A stretch of DNA of 42,962 bases from an uncultured Clostridia bacterium (GTDB lineage Bacteria; Bacillota; Clostridia; TANB77; CAG-508): the NCBI GenBank assembly GCA_944390535.1, contig CALXQV010000034.1, positions 1 to 42,962 on the forward strand, given 5' to 3'. The notes under the pieces were generated by a model, which worked only from the letters and a program-made list of their open reading frames with translations, was not told the DNA's origin and did not search any database. Every line of letters starts with the position of its first letter. Position 1 is the stretch's first letter. Made by a program: the position numbers and the translations under genes. This document shows, piece by piece, positions 27,219 to 35,028 of this stretch.

Positions 27219-28787
27219 TTATTCTAAATTTTCCTTAAAAGGAAAATTGTCTGGATTATATGTATACGTTCTTAAATCTACTCCATATTCTTTTTCTAGT
27301 TCTTCTTTTGTATATCTTTTCTCATAGAAAACACCTGAATTATAATCACTTTCATTGACAGTCACTTCTACTGCATATAAGTTGTCAATTAAACTTAGCA
27401 AGGTTACTGCATTTTTCTTAAATAATTGTTCCTTTTTTTCTAAAGGTAATTGCTTAAATGCTTCATATTCTCTATTTTTTTCTTCTACTATATAGTTAGT
27501 ATAATAATGAATTTCTAAATAATATTGTTCCGCATTTTCTTCTTCATTTCTTGTATAAATAGATTGTACATAAGTTCCTAAACTTAGTTTTTTCACTAAA
27601 TTTTTAACACTATTAAAATCTCCTACATATTGTAGTTTATATGGAATCATCTCTTCATAATTATATGCAAAATAATTTTCTTCTACTTTTGCAATGTTCC
27701 CTATAAAAAATATACTACCAATAATCATAATGAGTGTTAGTGATATGATTGTAATTCTAAATGGTTTTGCCTTAAACTTTGGAAAAAATTTTATCATGTA
27801 AATTCTTCTTTCTGTATCACTTTCTACACCTGCTAAGTTCAACACTTCTTGCTCATAACTTTTATATAGTCTGTCCCTAAGAGCGTTAATGATTGTCATA
27901 ACATATTCTTTGTTTTCTTCTGGTTTCAAATGCTTTAGCACATTAGCATCTGCTTTTAATTCAATATCTTGCCTTATCCTTTTTAATAAGATATATAAAA
28001 ATGGGTTAAACCAATATATCATTTTTAGCAGATTTAATATAAAACTAATGATTAAATCTTTTCCTTTGTAATGTGATAATTCATGCATAAATATATATGT
28101 AATTTCTTTATCTGTTTTGTCTTTTACCTTCTCTTCATCTAAAAATATTTTTGTATCTACTATTCCCTGTATAGCAGGTGATAAAATTCCTTTTTTGTGT
28201 ATTAATACAATATCTTTTTTTATATTTAATTCTTTTTTTACCTCTTCAAAAATCTCTAAAATCCTTTTATTTGTCAATAAATTACTTACTCTTAGTCGAT
28301 TTATTTTTCTTCTTAACCATAAATTTCTTATGAATAAAATTCCTATGACACCTATCCATAAGCAAGGAAGCACAATATCAAATGCAATATATTTTGCATA
28401 GGCTGTATAGAGATTTCCTCTTACTACTTTATATTCTTCAAATGTGGTATCTTCTCTTTGAATATATGTATGATATTCTGCTTGTCTTTCACCTACCTCT
28501 TGCTTAAAAGAGATTTCTTGTACTGGATTTAAAATTTTCATAAACATATTGTTACTTTCATACATTCCATTGATATTAAATGGTACGATTAAAGAAATAA
28601 TAAAAATTGCCCACATGATAAGTTTCCATTTTGGCGAAATCTTTTTATCGAATATTTCTTGAATGAAATATATAGTAAATCCAACAATGACAGCAAATAT
28701 AGACATATATAGTATCATATAAAAGGCTTCTCTTATTTGAATTTTGTCAACAATGCTATTGGTATATGTGAATAGTTTTTCTATCAT
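27219..28787 (-). CDS. M56-family metalloprotease sensor, BlaR1/MecR1-like with DUF4825-like C-terminus
   Basis: Membrane zinc protease of the BlaR1/MecR1 type, which on signal sensing triggers cleavage of its BlaI/MecI partner. The 522 residues have hydrophobic helices at about 22-42, 56-72, 135-155, 243-265 and 347-365, and the catalytic zinc motif HELSH at 235-239 in YIFMHELSHYKGKD. The C-terminal extracellular part (about 375-520) contains KLQYVGDFNSVKNLVKKL and LGTYVQSIYTR, which resemble the DUF4825 domain. I see no SxxK or KTG penicillin-binding motifs there, so the ligand need not be a beta-lactam. GGAGAG lies 8 nt before the ATG. It follows blaI by 67 nt. Confidence 0.9.
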   Translation of the reverse strand: MIEKLFTYTNSIVDKIQIREAFYMILYMSIFAVIVGFTIYFIQEIFDKKISPKWKLIMWAIFIISLIVPFNINGMYESNNMFMKILNPVQEISFKQEVGERQAEYHTYIQREDTTFEEYKVVRGNLYTAYAKYIAFDIVLPCLWIGVIGILFIRNLWLRRKINRLRVSNLLTNKRILEIFEEVKKELNIKKDIVLIHKKGILSPAIQGIVDTKIFLDEEKVKDKTDKEITYIFMHELSHYKGKDLIISFILNLLKMIYWFNPFLYILLKRIRQDIELKADANVLKHLKPEENKEYVMTIINALRDRLYKSYEQEVLNLAGVESDTERRIYMIKFFPKFKAKPFRITIISLTLIMIIGSIFFIGNIAKVEENYFAYNYEEMIPYKLQYVGDFNSVKNLVKKLSLGTYVQSIYTRNEEENAEQYYLEIHYYTNYIVEEKNREYEAFKQLPLEKKEQLFKKNAVTLLSLIDNLYAVEVTVNESDYNSGVFYEKRYTKEELEKEYGVDLRTYTYNPDNFPFKENLE

Positions 28788-28854
28788 AATATTTTCTCTC
28801 CTTCAATACTTTGTATCATAAAGAAATGCTTTATTTTCTCTATGACAATCCATA

Positions 28855-29211
28855 TTATTCATCTAGGATATTTAATAATTTTTCTATTTCTTCTTTACTT
28901 ATTTTTTTATCCTCTACAAAGTTTAATAACATATCATTGACATTTCCATTATATAACTTGTCTAAAAACGTTTCATTAGCACTTTTTAAATATTTCTTTT
29001 CTGACAGTAAAGGTTTGTATTCATTTTCCTTTTTATTTTTTTCAACAGATTTCACAATTTTTTTATCAATTAATCTATATAACAATGTTTTAATTGTACT
29101 CTTATTCTTTGGTTCTTCTTTGCTCAATTCTTCTACAAGTTCATTTAAGGTAAGGCTTTTCTTCTCCCACAATACTTTCATAATTTCTAATTCTGCATCT
29201 GTAATTTTCAT
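28855..29211 (-). CDS. BlaI/MecI/CopY-family repressor
   Basis: Winged-helix dimeric repressor, 118 residues. MKITDAELEIMKVLWEKKSL is the family N-terminus, followed by the recognition helix region NKSTIKTLLYRLIDKKIV and a C-terminal dimerisation helix (KISKEEIEKLLNIL). In the family, cleavage in the C-terminal half by the partner BlaR1-type protease lifts repression. AAGGAGG lies 7 nt before the ATG. Two TTACA-N2-TGTAA boxes stand upstream, as expected for autoregulation. The M56 partner is the next gene. Confidence 0.94.
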   Translation of the reverse strand: MKITDAELEIMKVLWEKKSLTLNELVEELSKEEPKNKSTIKTLLYRLIDKKIVKSVEKNKKENEYKPLLSEKKYLKSANETFLDKLYNGNVNDMLLNFVEDKKISKEEIEKLLNILDE

Positions 29212-29326
29212 GATACTTCCTCCTTGATTTTTTAAACTTTCTTATTTGTCATGTATTTTTTTTAATCACATATTCTCTATATGTAAAACAACATCGGGCT
29301 TTTTTTACATTTTTCCTATTTAATAA

Positions 29327-29372
29327 AAAGATTACAATTGTAAACCAATTATAGTTTACATCTGTAATCTTT
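29327..29372 (-). promoter_or_regulatory. Tandem BlaI-type operator boxes upstream of blaI
   Basis: Two dyads, TTACAATTGTAA (29332..29343) and TTACATCTGTAA (29356..29367), lie 24 bp centre to centre, each matching the TACA-N2-TGTA core of BlaI/MecI sites. Together they form a 19-bp inverted repeat with two mismatches around CAATTATA, which on the minus strand supplies a TATAAT. A TTGACA (29375..29380 on the complement) lies 22 bp further upstream, longer than a normal spacer. The same structure followed by T could also terminate the hydrolase gene. Confidence 0.8.
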
Positions 29373-29413
29373 ATTTGTCAATATGTTTCATATTTTTTGT
29401 CTTCGTTCATTCC

Positions 29414-30301
29414 TTACGCTTTATTTTTATTAATAAATTGGACAATTTCTTTTGCAAGCTCTTCTTCTTTTCCTTCATAACTATGATTTGCACCATCAAT
29501 GTAATAGATATCTTTATGTGGATTTATAACGATATTATTTACGATATCTACTAACTCTTCTGGCATTTGCACAATCATTTCATTTACATTTCCCCAACGC
29601 ATAAACAATGGTACATCAATCGTATTTAATACTTTTAGTTCTTTATCTTCTCCAAAATTTGCAAAATTGATATCTTGATAATCTCTTGCATATCTTAGAA
29701 ATGTTTTGACACTAATTGGATGGATAAAAGCTTCTTCTGGCATCATTTCTTTTCCTTGCCCATCTCTTTCTTTCTCCTCAGCATATTGTAAATATTTATT
29801 AAAATTCTCTCTTAAATATACTTTTAATGCTCTTGGAACATCAATTAAAGAATTTAATATGATTCCTTTTATATTGTTTATCATTTCATCTTGCTCATCT
29901 TTTAATTCATGATAGGTATATACAATTTTGGTACATCCTAAGCTATGACCTTGTAGATATATATTTTTATATCCCAATTCTTTTAACTTTATCATTGCTC
30001 CTGTAATATCTTCATATCCTTCTAAAACATCTTCAAAGCTTGTTCCACCTAATGATTTTTCTCTTTTTCCATCTGTATATCTTCTCGTATATTTCACTAA
30101 TTCACTTCCACGATTGTTAAAGCAAAAATAGTCTATATTATTTTCATTTGCTAATTTTGCCATTGTGGTTTCTCTTTTTTTCATGCAATTACTACCCATT
30201 CCATGAACAGATAATATGACATCTTCTGTTTTGTTTTTACTTGTATATAACAATCCATCTAATTTAATACCATCTGTTGCTAAAAAATAAATGACTTCCA
30301 T
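29414..30301 (-). CDS. Alpha/beta-hydrolase
   Basis: A 295-residue cytoplasmic serine hydrolase of the alpha/beta fold. The oxyanion region LSVHGMGSN (about 32-40), the nucleophile elbow in LQGHSLGCTKIV (Ser in GHSLG, about 123) and a late histidine in IDGANHSYEG (about 276) form the catalytic frame. The region resembles DUF1749-type proteins. The substrate is unknown. I use the ATG at 30301 after AAGGA; the TTG eight codons upstream is an artefact of the open frame. It lies 122 nt after trxA on the same strand; the link with the thioredoxin genes is unproven. Confidence 0.88.
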   Translation of the reverse strand: MEVIYFLATDGIKLDGLLYTSKNKTEDVILSVHGMGSNCMKKRETTMAKLANENNIDYFCFNNRGSELVKYTRRYTDGKREKSLGGTSFEDVLEGYEDITGAMIKLKELGYKNIYLQGHSLGCTKIVYTYHELKDEQDEMINNIKGIILNSLIDVPRALKVYLRENFNKYLQYAEEKERDGQGKEMMPEEAFIHPISVKTFLRYARDYQDINFANFGEDKELKVLNTIDVPLFMRWGNVNEMIVQMPEELVDIVNNIVINPHKDIYYIDGANHSYEGKEEELAKEIVQFINKNKA

Positions 30302-30423
30302 TTTTTCATCCTTCCTCTCTTGCAATACAACTTTAGTTGAGAATATTTAACTATTACTAAAAACCAAATGCTCATTTTTTTGACTAAAAGCCTCTTCTAT
30401 TTTCATAACTCTAAAAGCTTTCT

Positions 30424-30735
30424 CTATTTTAATCCCTCTAATATTTCTTGCTTATCTGTTACCCCTACATATGTTTTTATTGGATTTCCTTTTTCAAAAA
30501 TCATAATGGTTGGTATACTCATCACATCATATTTTATTGCTAGTTCTTGGTTGTTATCCACATTTACCTTTCCTACTTTTACAGTTCCTTCTAATTCTTT
30601 TGCAATATCATCAATAATTGGTGACATCATTCTACATGGTCCACACCAATCTGCATAAAAATCAACTAGAACTTTCCCCTCTGCTTTTAAAACTTCCTCT
30701 TCAAAATTTTTCTCTTCAAAAGTTAACATACTCAT
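30424..30735 (-). CDS. trxA: Thioredoxin
   Basis: Small cytoplasmic dithiol reductant. The 103 residues show the thioredoxin fold with the active site WCGPC at 30-34, the conserved KVNVDNNQELAIKYDV stretch and the cis-proline loop MSIPTIMIF. AAGGAGG lies 7 nt before the ATG. It follows trxB by 69 nt on the same strand, so the reductase and its substrate are probably co-expressed. Confidence 0.96.
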   Translation of the reverse strand: MSMLTFEEKNFEEEVLKAEGKVLVDFYADWCGPCRMMSPIIDDIAKELEGTVKVGKVNVDNNQELAIKYDVMSIPTIMIFEKGNPIKTYVGVTDKQEILEGLK

Positions 30736-30804
30736 ATTATTTCCTCCTTTTTATTAATTACATAAAAAATTCGTTTTCTTTATTTTGTTACCATCTTAGC
30801 AACA

Positions 30805-31671
30805 TTATACATCTTTTTTTAGATATCGAATCGCTTGCAAGCCTGCCTTTGTTCCTTCGTAAACAGATTTTGATATTTGTAACAATCCACCTACACAATC
30901 ACCACAAGCATAAACACCTGGTAAATTTGTTTCCATCTGTTCATTTACCACGATTTTATCTTTTTGTGTTAGAATTCCCAGCTTTTTAGCAAATTCATTT
31001 CCACCTGCTACACCAAGCGCTACAAATACACCATCTGTTTTTATTTTATCATTATCATCAAATTCTACTTCTTCTACTTTTTTATCTCCTCTTACTTCAC
31101 GAATCTTTCTTGTATCAATCCTAACATTGTCTGCTCTAATTTCAGGTGCTTCTTTTCCATCTGTTAAAATTGTTATACTATTTACTATATTAATTAAATC
31201 ATTTGCCTCAGATATAGCATATTTTCCATTTCCTAAAATAGACACATTTTTATTCCTATAAAAGAAACCATCACATATAGCACAATAACTAACACCTTTT
31301 CCTTCAAATTCTTTGATACCTTTTATTTTAGGTGTGTTTTTCTTGTTTCCTGTTGCCAATATCACTGTTTTTGTTGTATAACTTCCATTCTCTGTTACAA
31401 CAATATATTGATTCTCTTGACCAATTTGTATATTCGTAACTTCCTCTTTTTTTATATCAATTCCTAATTGTTTTGCTTGTTGTATCCCTATTTTATACAA
31501 ATCTTTTCCAGATATTCCGTTTTCAAATCCATAGTAATTTTGGATAAAATCTGTCTTTTCTAGAGCAGATTCATCTTTATATATGATTAATACACGTAAA
31601 TTGGCTCGCTTTATATATAGTCCAGCAGAAACACCTGCTGGTCCTGCTCCTATTATAATACTATCATACAT
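30805..31671 (-). CDS. trxB: Thioredoxin reductase
   Basis: FAD-dependent pyridine nucleotide-disulfide oxidoreductase that reduces thioredoxin. The 288 residues have the FAD motif GAGPAG at 8-13, the redox CAIC at 130-133 in SYCAICDGFF, a second nucleotide motif ILGNGKYAISEA (about 145; less canonical than the usual GGGxSA) and the terminal FAD block GVYACGDCVGG. NADPH- versus ferredoxin-type use cannot be settled from this. The ATG at 31671 (MYDSIIIG) follows AAAGG; the extra N-terminal codons upstream are read from the palindromic repeat at 31690..31718 and are not expected to be translated. Confidence 0.95.
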   Translation of the reverse strand: MYDSIIIGAGPAGVSAGLYIKRANLRVLIIYKDESALEKTDFIQNYYGFENGISGKDLYKIGIQQAKQLGIDIKKEEVTNIQIGQENQYIVVTENGSYTTKTVILATGNKKNTPKIKGIKEFEGKGVSYCAICDGFFYRNKNVSILGNGKYAISEANDLINIVNSITILTDGKEAPEIRADNVRIDTRKIREVRGDKKVEEVEFDDNDKIKTDGVFVALGVAGGNEFAKKLGILTQKDKIVVNEQMETNLPGVYACGDCVGGLLQISKSVYEGTKAGLQAIRYLKKDV

Positions 31672-31689
31672 ATATTTTAAACCTTTCTT

Positions 31690-31718
31690 TGAACTTAAGG
31701 GACAGTCCTTAAAGTTCA
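31690..31718. repeat. 29-nt palindromic interspersed repeat, copy 2 of 3
   Basis: Exact reverse complement of the copy at 31775..31803, 56 nt away, and one mismatch from the copy at 546..574. It lies just before the trxB ribosome binding site and would form a hairpin in the leader. Confidence 0.88.
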
Positions 31719-31774
31719 TTTAATCATATCATTCACATTTCATATATTTTTTAACATATTTAGTATACATTGGA

Positions 31775-31803
31775 TGAACTTTAAGGACTGTCCCTTAAGT
31801 TCA
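31775..31803. repeat. 29-nt palindromic interspersed repeat, copy 3 of 3
   Basis: Perfect inverted partner of the copy at 31690..31718. The pair bounds a 114-nt block in the divergent trxB/YcxB gap; the orientation pair resembles bacterial interspersed mosaic element organisation. Confidence 0.88.
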
Positions 31804-31846
31804 CTTGGAATTATATCACCTAATTTTATAATGTGCAAGCTTATTA

Positions 31847-31875
31847 TTTTCATTCTGCCTTTTTTATGGTATACT
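31847..31875 (+). promoter_or_regulatory. Candidate promoter of the YcxB-like gene
   Basis: TTTTCA (31847..31852), 17-bp spacer and TATACT (31870..31875). The -35 is weak, but the spacing and -10 are good. It lies 18 nt before the first TTG of the gene, so the leader is very short. Confidence 0.5.
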
Positions 31876-31893
31876 ATACACAGGTGATTGAAA

Positions 31894-32424
31894 TTGAAAT
31901 TATTATTTAAAAATACTACTACATATTCTAAACATATTTATGATGATTTTTTGAAATTCCATTCTAGAAAATTTTCTTTAAAATATCATCTATTTTCACT
32001 TATTCTCTCTATGTTAATCCTTTTTTTGGTTATGTTATATGTTAAAAACCGTTATTATGGATTGGCCATTATTTTCTGTGCTTGCCTAACTTCTTTTCTT
32101 TTATACAGATATTTTCATCCTATTGAAGAAGTAAAGAAAGATTATCATAGTGATAAAATTACGAAAGAGCATATTTTTACCTTTTCTTTTTATAACAATT
32201 ACTTAAAAGTATATACCAAAAAAAACTATTCTATTGTTTCTTATCGAGAACTTTACAAAATTTTTGAGACAGATACCTTTTTCTATCTCTACTTAGATAA
32301 TAGACATTCTCTTTTACTAGACAAATCTGGTTTTAAGAAAGGTTCTCCTTCAGATTTTAGGAATTTTATGAAAAAGAAATGCCCTTTTAAATATAAACTA
32401 GATAAAATAAAAAATACAAAATGA
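31894..32424 (+). CDS. YcxB-like membrane protein
   Basis: A 176-residue protein with two closely spaced transmembrane helices (about 32-50 and 56-70) and a cytoplasmic C-terminal domain like the YcxB family: FSFYNNYLKVYTKKNYSIVS, ELYKIFETDTFFYLYLDN, then LLLDKSGFKKGSPSDFRNF. Function of the family is unknown. There is no ATG near the start; TTG at 31894 lies 6 nt from AGGTGA and TTG at 31888 is the alternative. The lone plus-strand gene is divergent from trxB and convergent with hisS. Two hairpin terminators follow. Confidence 0.82.
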   Translation: MKLLFKNTTTYSKHIYDDFLKFHSRKFSLKYHLFSLILSMLILFLVMLYVKNRYYGLAIIFCACLTSFLLYRYFHPIEEVKKDYHSDKITKEHIFTFSFYNNYLKVYTKKNYSIVSYRELYKIFETDTFFYLYLDNRHSLLLDKSGFKKGSPSDFRNFMKKKCPFKYKLDKIKNTK

Positions 32425-32449
32425 AAAAAAGTAAGAATCACTTTTTTTC
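32423..32449 (+). terminator. Hairpin directly after the YcxB-like gene
   Basis: Stem GAAAAAAAGT / ACTTTTTTTC with a 7-nt loop, overlapping the TGA stop. Weak G+C content, but the T-run is good. Confidence 0.55.
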
Positions 32450-32467
32450 ATACCATAAAAAATAGTA

Positions 32468-32505
32468 AACACAGTTTTATGAAAAGGATAAAACTGTGTT
32501 TTTCT
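32468..32505 (+). terminator. Second intrinsic terminator before hisS
   Basis: Perfect 13-bp stem AACACAGTTTTAT / ATAAAACTGTGTT with loop GAAAAGG, then TTT. It lies between converging genes and may serve the plus-strand gene; the minus-strand side lacks a T-run. Confidence 0.7.
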
Positions 32506-32524
32506 ATGTTAATTCATTAGATTG

Positions 32525-32596
32525 TTCTAATTATTCTAATTATTCTAATTATTCTAATTATTTTAATTGTTTTTATTGTTTTTATTGTTTTTACTG
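32525..32596. repeat. 9-nt tandem repeats across the 3' end of hisS
   Basis: Five units of TTCTAATTA (four perfect, 32525..32569) followed by three units of TTTTTATTG (32570..32596). In hisS they encode the KNN tail and spill across the stop codon. A slippage-prone tract that can change the tail length or stop position. Confidence 0.9.
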
Positions 32597-33906
32597 TTTA
32601 TTACTTCTTTTATCTTTTCTACATTCATTGGCAATTTTTCTTCCTGTCCTATTTTCATATCTTTCAATGTAATTTCTTGTTCTTTTATTTCATCTTCTCC
32701 TAATACAATCACATAAGGAATTTCCAATTTATCTGCATATTTGAATTTTGCTTTTAACTTTTTATTATTCAAATAAATTTCTGTATTCATCCCCATATTT
32801 CTTAACTTTGTTGCTAATTTTATTGGTTCTTCTAAGTTTTCCACCATAGGAATAATTAAAATATCTGCAACAGATTTTCTATCTGCTTGAATGATATTTA
32901 ATTCGTTTAGCTTATAAAATAGTCTTGTTAAACCAATAGAAACTCCCACACCTGGTAAGCTTTTTTCTGTATAATATTCTGCTAGATTTTCATATCTTCC
33001 TCCAGAACATACACTTCCGATTTCTCTATATGCATTTAAAAAGGTTTCATATACAGTTCCTGTATAATAATCTAATCCTCTTGCAATTGTTAAATCCACT
33101 TTAAAATTAGTATCTGGAACACCAAATAATCTTACATTTTTCACAACTGTTTTTAGTTCTTCTACACCTTTTAAGTAAGTTTCATTTCTAATTCCTAGAT
33201 TTTCTAATTTTTCTATTTTTTCATCAGAAGTTCCTTCGATTTCTATAAAATCAATAATCTGTTCTATTTGTTTATCTTTTAATCCTAATTTTTTAAATTC
33301 TTCTATGACTGCCTCTTTTCCAATTTTCTCGATTTTATCAATAATCCTTAATATTTCAACTGCATTTTCTTTTTGTTCTACACTCTCAAATAACCCATTT
33401 AAGATTCTTCTATTGTTGATTTTTATCGTAAAATCTTCAAAACCTAATTCTCTAAACATGGTATATATAATTGCTGGAATTTCGGCATCATTAATTAAGT
33501 CTAATTCTCCATCTCCAATAATATCGATATCACATTGATAAAATTCCCTATATCTTCCTTTTTGCGCTCTTTCCCCTCTATATACTTTTCCAATTTGATA
33601 TCTTCTAAATGGGAAACTTAAATTTCCATAATTTTTTGCAACATATTTCGCAAGTGGTACAGTTAAATCAAATCGCAATGCTAAGTCTGTATCACCTTTT
33701 TGAAAACGATATATTTGTTTTTCTGTTTCTCCACCAGCTTTTGCAAGTAATACTTCTGCCAATTCGATTACTGGGGTATCTAATGGTAAAAATCCAAATT
33801 TTTTATAGGTTTTTTCTATTTTTTCTTTCATTTCATTAAATAAAATTTGTTCATTTGGTAATAATTCCATAAATCCTGCTAATGTTCTTGGTTCTATTTT
33901 TTGCAT
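32563..33906 (-). CDS. hisS: Histidyl-tRNA synthetase
   Basis: Class II synthetase charging tRNA-His. The 447 residues contain motif 2 RYREFYQCDIDIIG (about 118-131), the histidine-binding ARGLDYYTGTVYE (about 274-286) and motif 3 region GVGVSIGLTRLF (about 318-329), plus a C-terminal anticodon-binding domain (about 350-430). The last eleven residues NSKNNKNNKNN are low-complexity and coded by tandem repeats; they are unlikely to be part of the fold. AAAGGAAT precedes the ATG. No T-box leader is visible. Confidence 0.96.
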   Translation of the reverse strand: MQKIEPRTLAGFMELLPNEQILFNEMKEKIEKTYKKFGFLPLDTPVIELAEVLLAKAGGETEKQIYRFQKGDTDLALRFDLTVPLAKYVAKNYGNLSFPFRRYQIGKVYRGERAQKGRYREFYQCDIDIIGDGELDLINDAEIPAIIYTMFRELGFEDFTIKINNRRILNGLFESVEQKENAVEILRIIDKIEKIGKEAVIEEFKKLGLKDKQIEQIIDFIEIEGTSDEKIEKLENLGIRNETYLKGVEELKTVVKNVRLFGVPDTNFKVDLTIARGLDYYTGTVYETFLNAYREIGSVCSGGRYENLAEYYTEKSLPGVGVSIGLTRLFYKLNELNIIQADRKSVADILIIPMVENLEEPIKLATKLRNMGMNTEIYLNNKKLKAKFKYADKLEIPYVIVLGEDEIKEQEITLKDMKIGQEEKLPMNVEKIKEVINSKNNKNNKNN

Positions 33907-33960
33907 TTTACATATTCCTTTCTTTATTTACTATACATCGTTGTCTTAAATTTTAAATTG

Positions 33961-33991
33961 TGTGGGGCTGGTTTACTTTAACCGCCCCACA
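33961..33991 (-). terminator. GC-rich hairpin between the 80-residue ORF and hisS
   Basis: Stem TGTGGGGC-GGTT / AACC-GCCCCACA (12 bp with a one-base bulge). It is much richer in G+C than its surroundings and 27 nt after the small ORF's stop on the minus strand. A clear T-tract is lacking, so termination is uncertain. Confidence 0.55.
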
Positions 33992-34018
33992 TTGAAGTCC
34001 TCTGTTAGACTGTTAGAC

Positions 34019-34261
34019 TTAGAGATTAAAATATCTAATGCATAGTTCATCCATCTCCATTGAATATCGAACACTTTTGTATCTTCCTATCACATCTCCA
34101 ACTGAATCTCGTACCTCCAGCCGTCCATCTGAAATGAGACCAACTGTTTGAACTATGGTGTTCCCGTGTTCTACCCGCATGAAGTCTCCTTCCTCATTTT
34201 CCACAAAATGATATCCTTGTTCTTTCATCTCTTTTAAATTTTTCAGTATCACGCCTAACAT
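34019..34261 (-). CDS. Small hypothetical protein with atypical composition, 80 residues
   Basis: I do not recognise the family. The likely start MLGVILKNLKEMKEQGYHFVE lies 6 nt after AGAGG. The sequence alternates charged and beta-prone stretches (GNTIVQTVGLISDGRLEVRD, SVRYSMEMDELCIRYFNL) and has no membrane segment. Its codons (CGG, GTC, GAC, CCG) and base composition are visibly richer in G+C than the neighbouring genes. It has its own promoter overlapping the end of the upstream hydrolase and a GC-rich hairpin behind it, so it behaves as a self-contained cassette and looks recently acquired. Confidence 0.72.
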   Translation of the reverse strand: MLGVILKNLKEMKEQGYHFVENEEGDFMRVEHGNTIVQTVGLISDGRLEVRDSVGDVIGRYKSVRYSMEMDELCIRYFNL

Positions 34262-34304
34262 TTTTAACCTCTCTTTCTGCATGCAATTTTTCTGGTTCTT
34301 TTGC

Positions 34305-34333
34305 ATTATACAATAAATTTTCCTATTTTTCAA
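34305..34333 (-). promoter_or_regulatory. Sigma-A promoter of the 80-residue ORF
   Basis: Minus-strand TTGAAA (34328..34333), 17-bp spacer and perfect TATAAT (34305..34310). The -35 overlaps the stop of the metallo-hydrolase gene. Confidence 0.72.
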
Positions 34334-34977
34334 TATAGCTTAGGCCTTAATTCAAGATATATTGGCTTTTCCTCTTTTATCATTGTTGCCTTTCCATGCC
34401 CTGGATATACAATTGTGTTATCTGGAAGTTTTAATAATTTATTCGTTATTGAATCCATAATATCTTCTATACTTCCTGTTGGTAAATCTGTTCTTCCCCA
34501 TGTCCCTCTAAACATGGTATCTCCTGAAAATACACATGCCTCTTGTTCACAATATAGGCTAGTTGACCCTTTTGTATGCCCTGGTGTATGTATTACTTTT
34601 AATTCTAATTCTCCTAGGTGTATTAAATCCTTGTCATCAATTCTTGAATCTGCTTCTAATTCTATTGGTGGTAAATCAATAATTGTTGATAGGTTAATAT
34701 TCACATCATTTAATCCTTCACTATCAAATCGATGGATTAAAACTTTTCCTCCGCATTGTTCTTTTAATTCTGTCACACCCGCTATATGGTCTCCATGGCA
34801 ATGGGTTAGATAAATATATTTTAGGTTTCCTTTTAAAATATGTATCATTTCAATAATTTTATCTACATCTCCTGCTGGGTCTATTACCATAGTTTCTTTG
34901 CTTTCTTCATCAAAAATAATATAGCAATTAGTCGGGTCACCTATCCATGTATCAATCTTTTGTTCTTTTAAAATCAT
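34330..34977 (-). CDS. Metallo-beta-lactamase-fold hydrolase (glyoxalase II-like)
   Basis: A 215-residue cytoplasmic binuclear metal hydrolase. The metal ligands are complete: THCHGDH (HxHxDH, about 61-67), HTPGHTKGS (about 129), the bridging Asp in CVFSGDTMFRGTWGR (about 152) and a final His in VYPGHGKAT (about 194). This set fits hydroxyacylglutathione-hydrolase-like proteins; the true thioester or phosphodiester substrate is unknown. The ATG at 34977 follows AAAGGAGG by 4-5 nt. It lies downstream of rel on the same strand. Confidence 0.92.
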   Translation of the reverse strand: MILKEQKIDTWIGDPTNCYIIFDEESKETMVIDPAGDVDKIIEMIHILKGNLKYIYLTHCHGDHIAGVTELKEQCGGKVLIHRFDSEGLNDVNINLSTIIDLPPIELEADSRIDDKDLIHLGELELKVIHTPGHTKGSTSLYCEQEACVFSGDTMFRGTWGRTDLPTGSIEDIMDSITNKLLKLPDNTIVYPGHGKATMIKEEKPIYLELRPKLY

Positions 34978-34995
34978 ATTTCCTCCTTTAGTCTT

Positions 34996-35024
34996 GGGGA
35001 GACATGCCAAATTGGACATGTCCC
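34996..35024. repeat. GTCCC-type palindrome between rel and the metallo-hydrolase
   Basis: Imperfect stem GGGGAGACATG...CATGTCCC around CCAAATTGG. The GGGA...TCCC ends resemble the other palindromic elements in the window. It may terminate rel or be a REP-like insertion; it lies only 5 nt beyond the rel stop. Confidence 0.6.
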
Positions 35025-35028
35025 TATT

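Noticed and set aside
30302-30423. Short ORF of about 19 codons between trxA and the hydrolase
   Set aside because: No ribosome binding site and no conserved feature.
31690-31719. N-terminal extension of trxB
   Set aside because: The extra codons are read from the palindromic repeat and are followed by a proper ribosome binding site and the conserved MYDSIIIG start.
33907-34018. T-box or riboswitch before hisS
   Set aside because: The strong GC-rich stem belongs after the 80-residue ORF and lacks T-box features.
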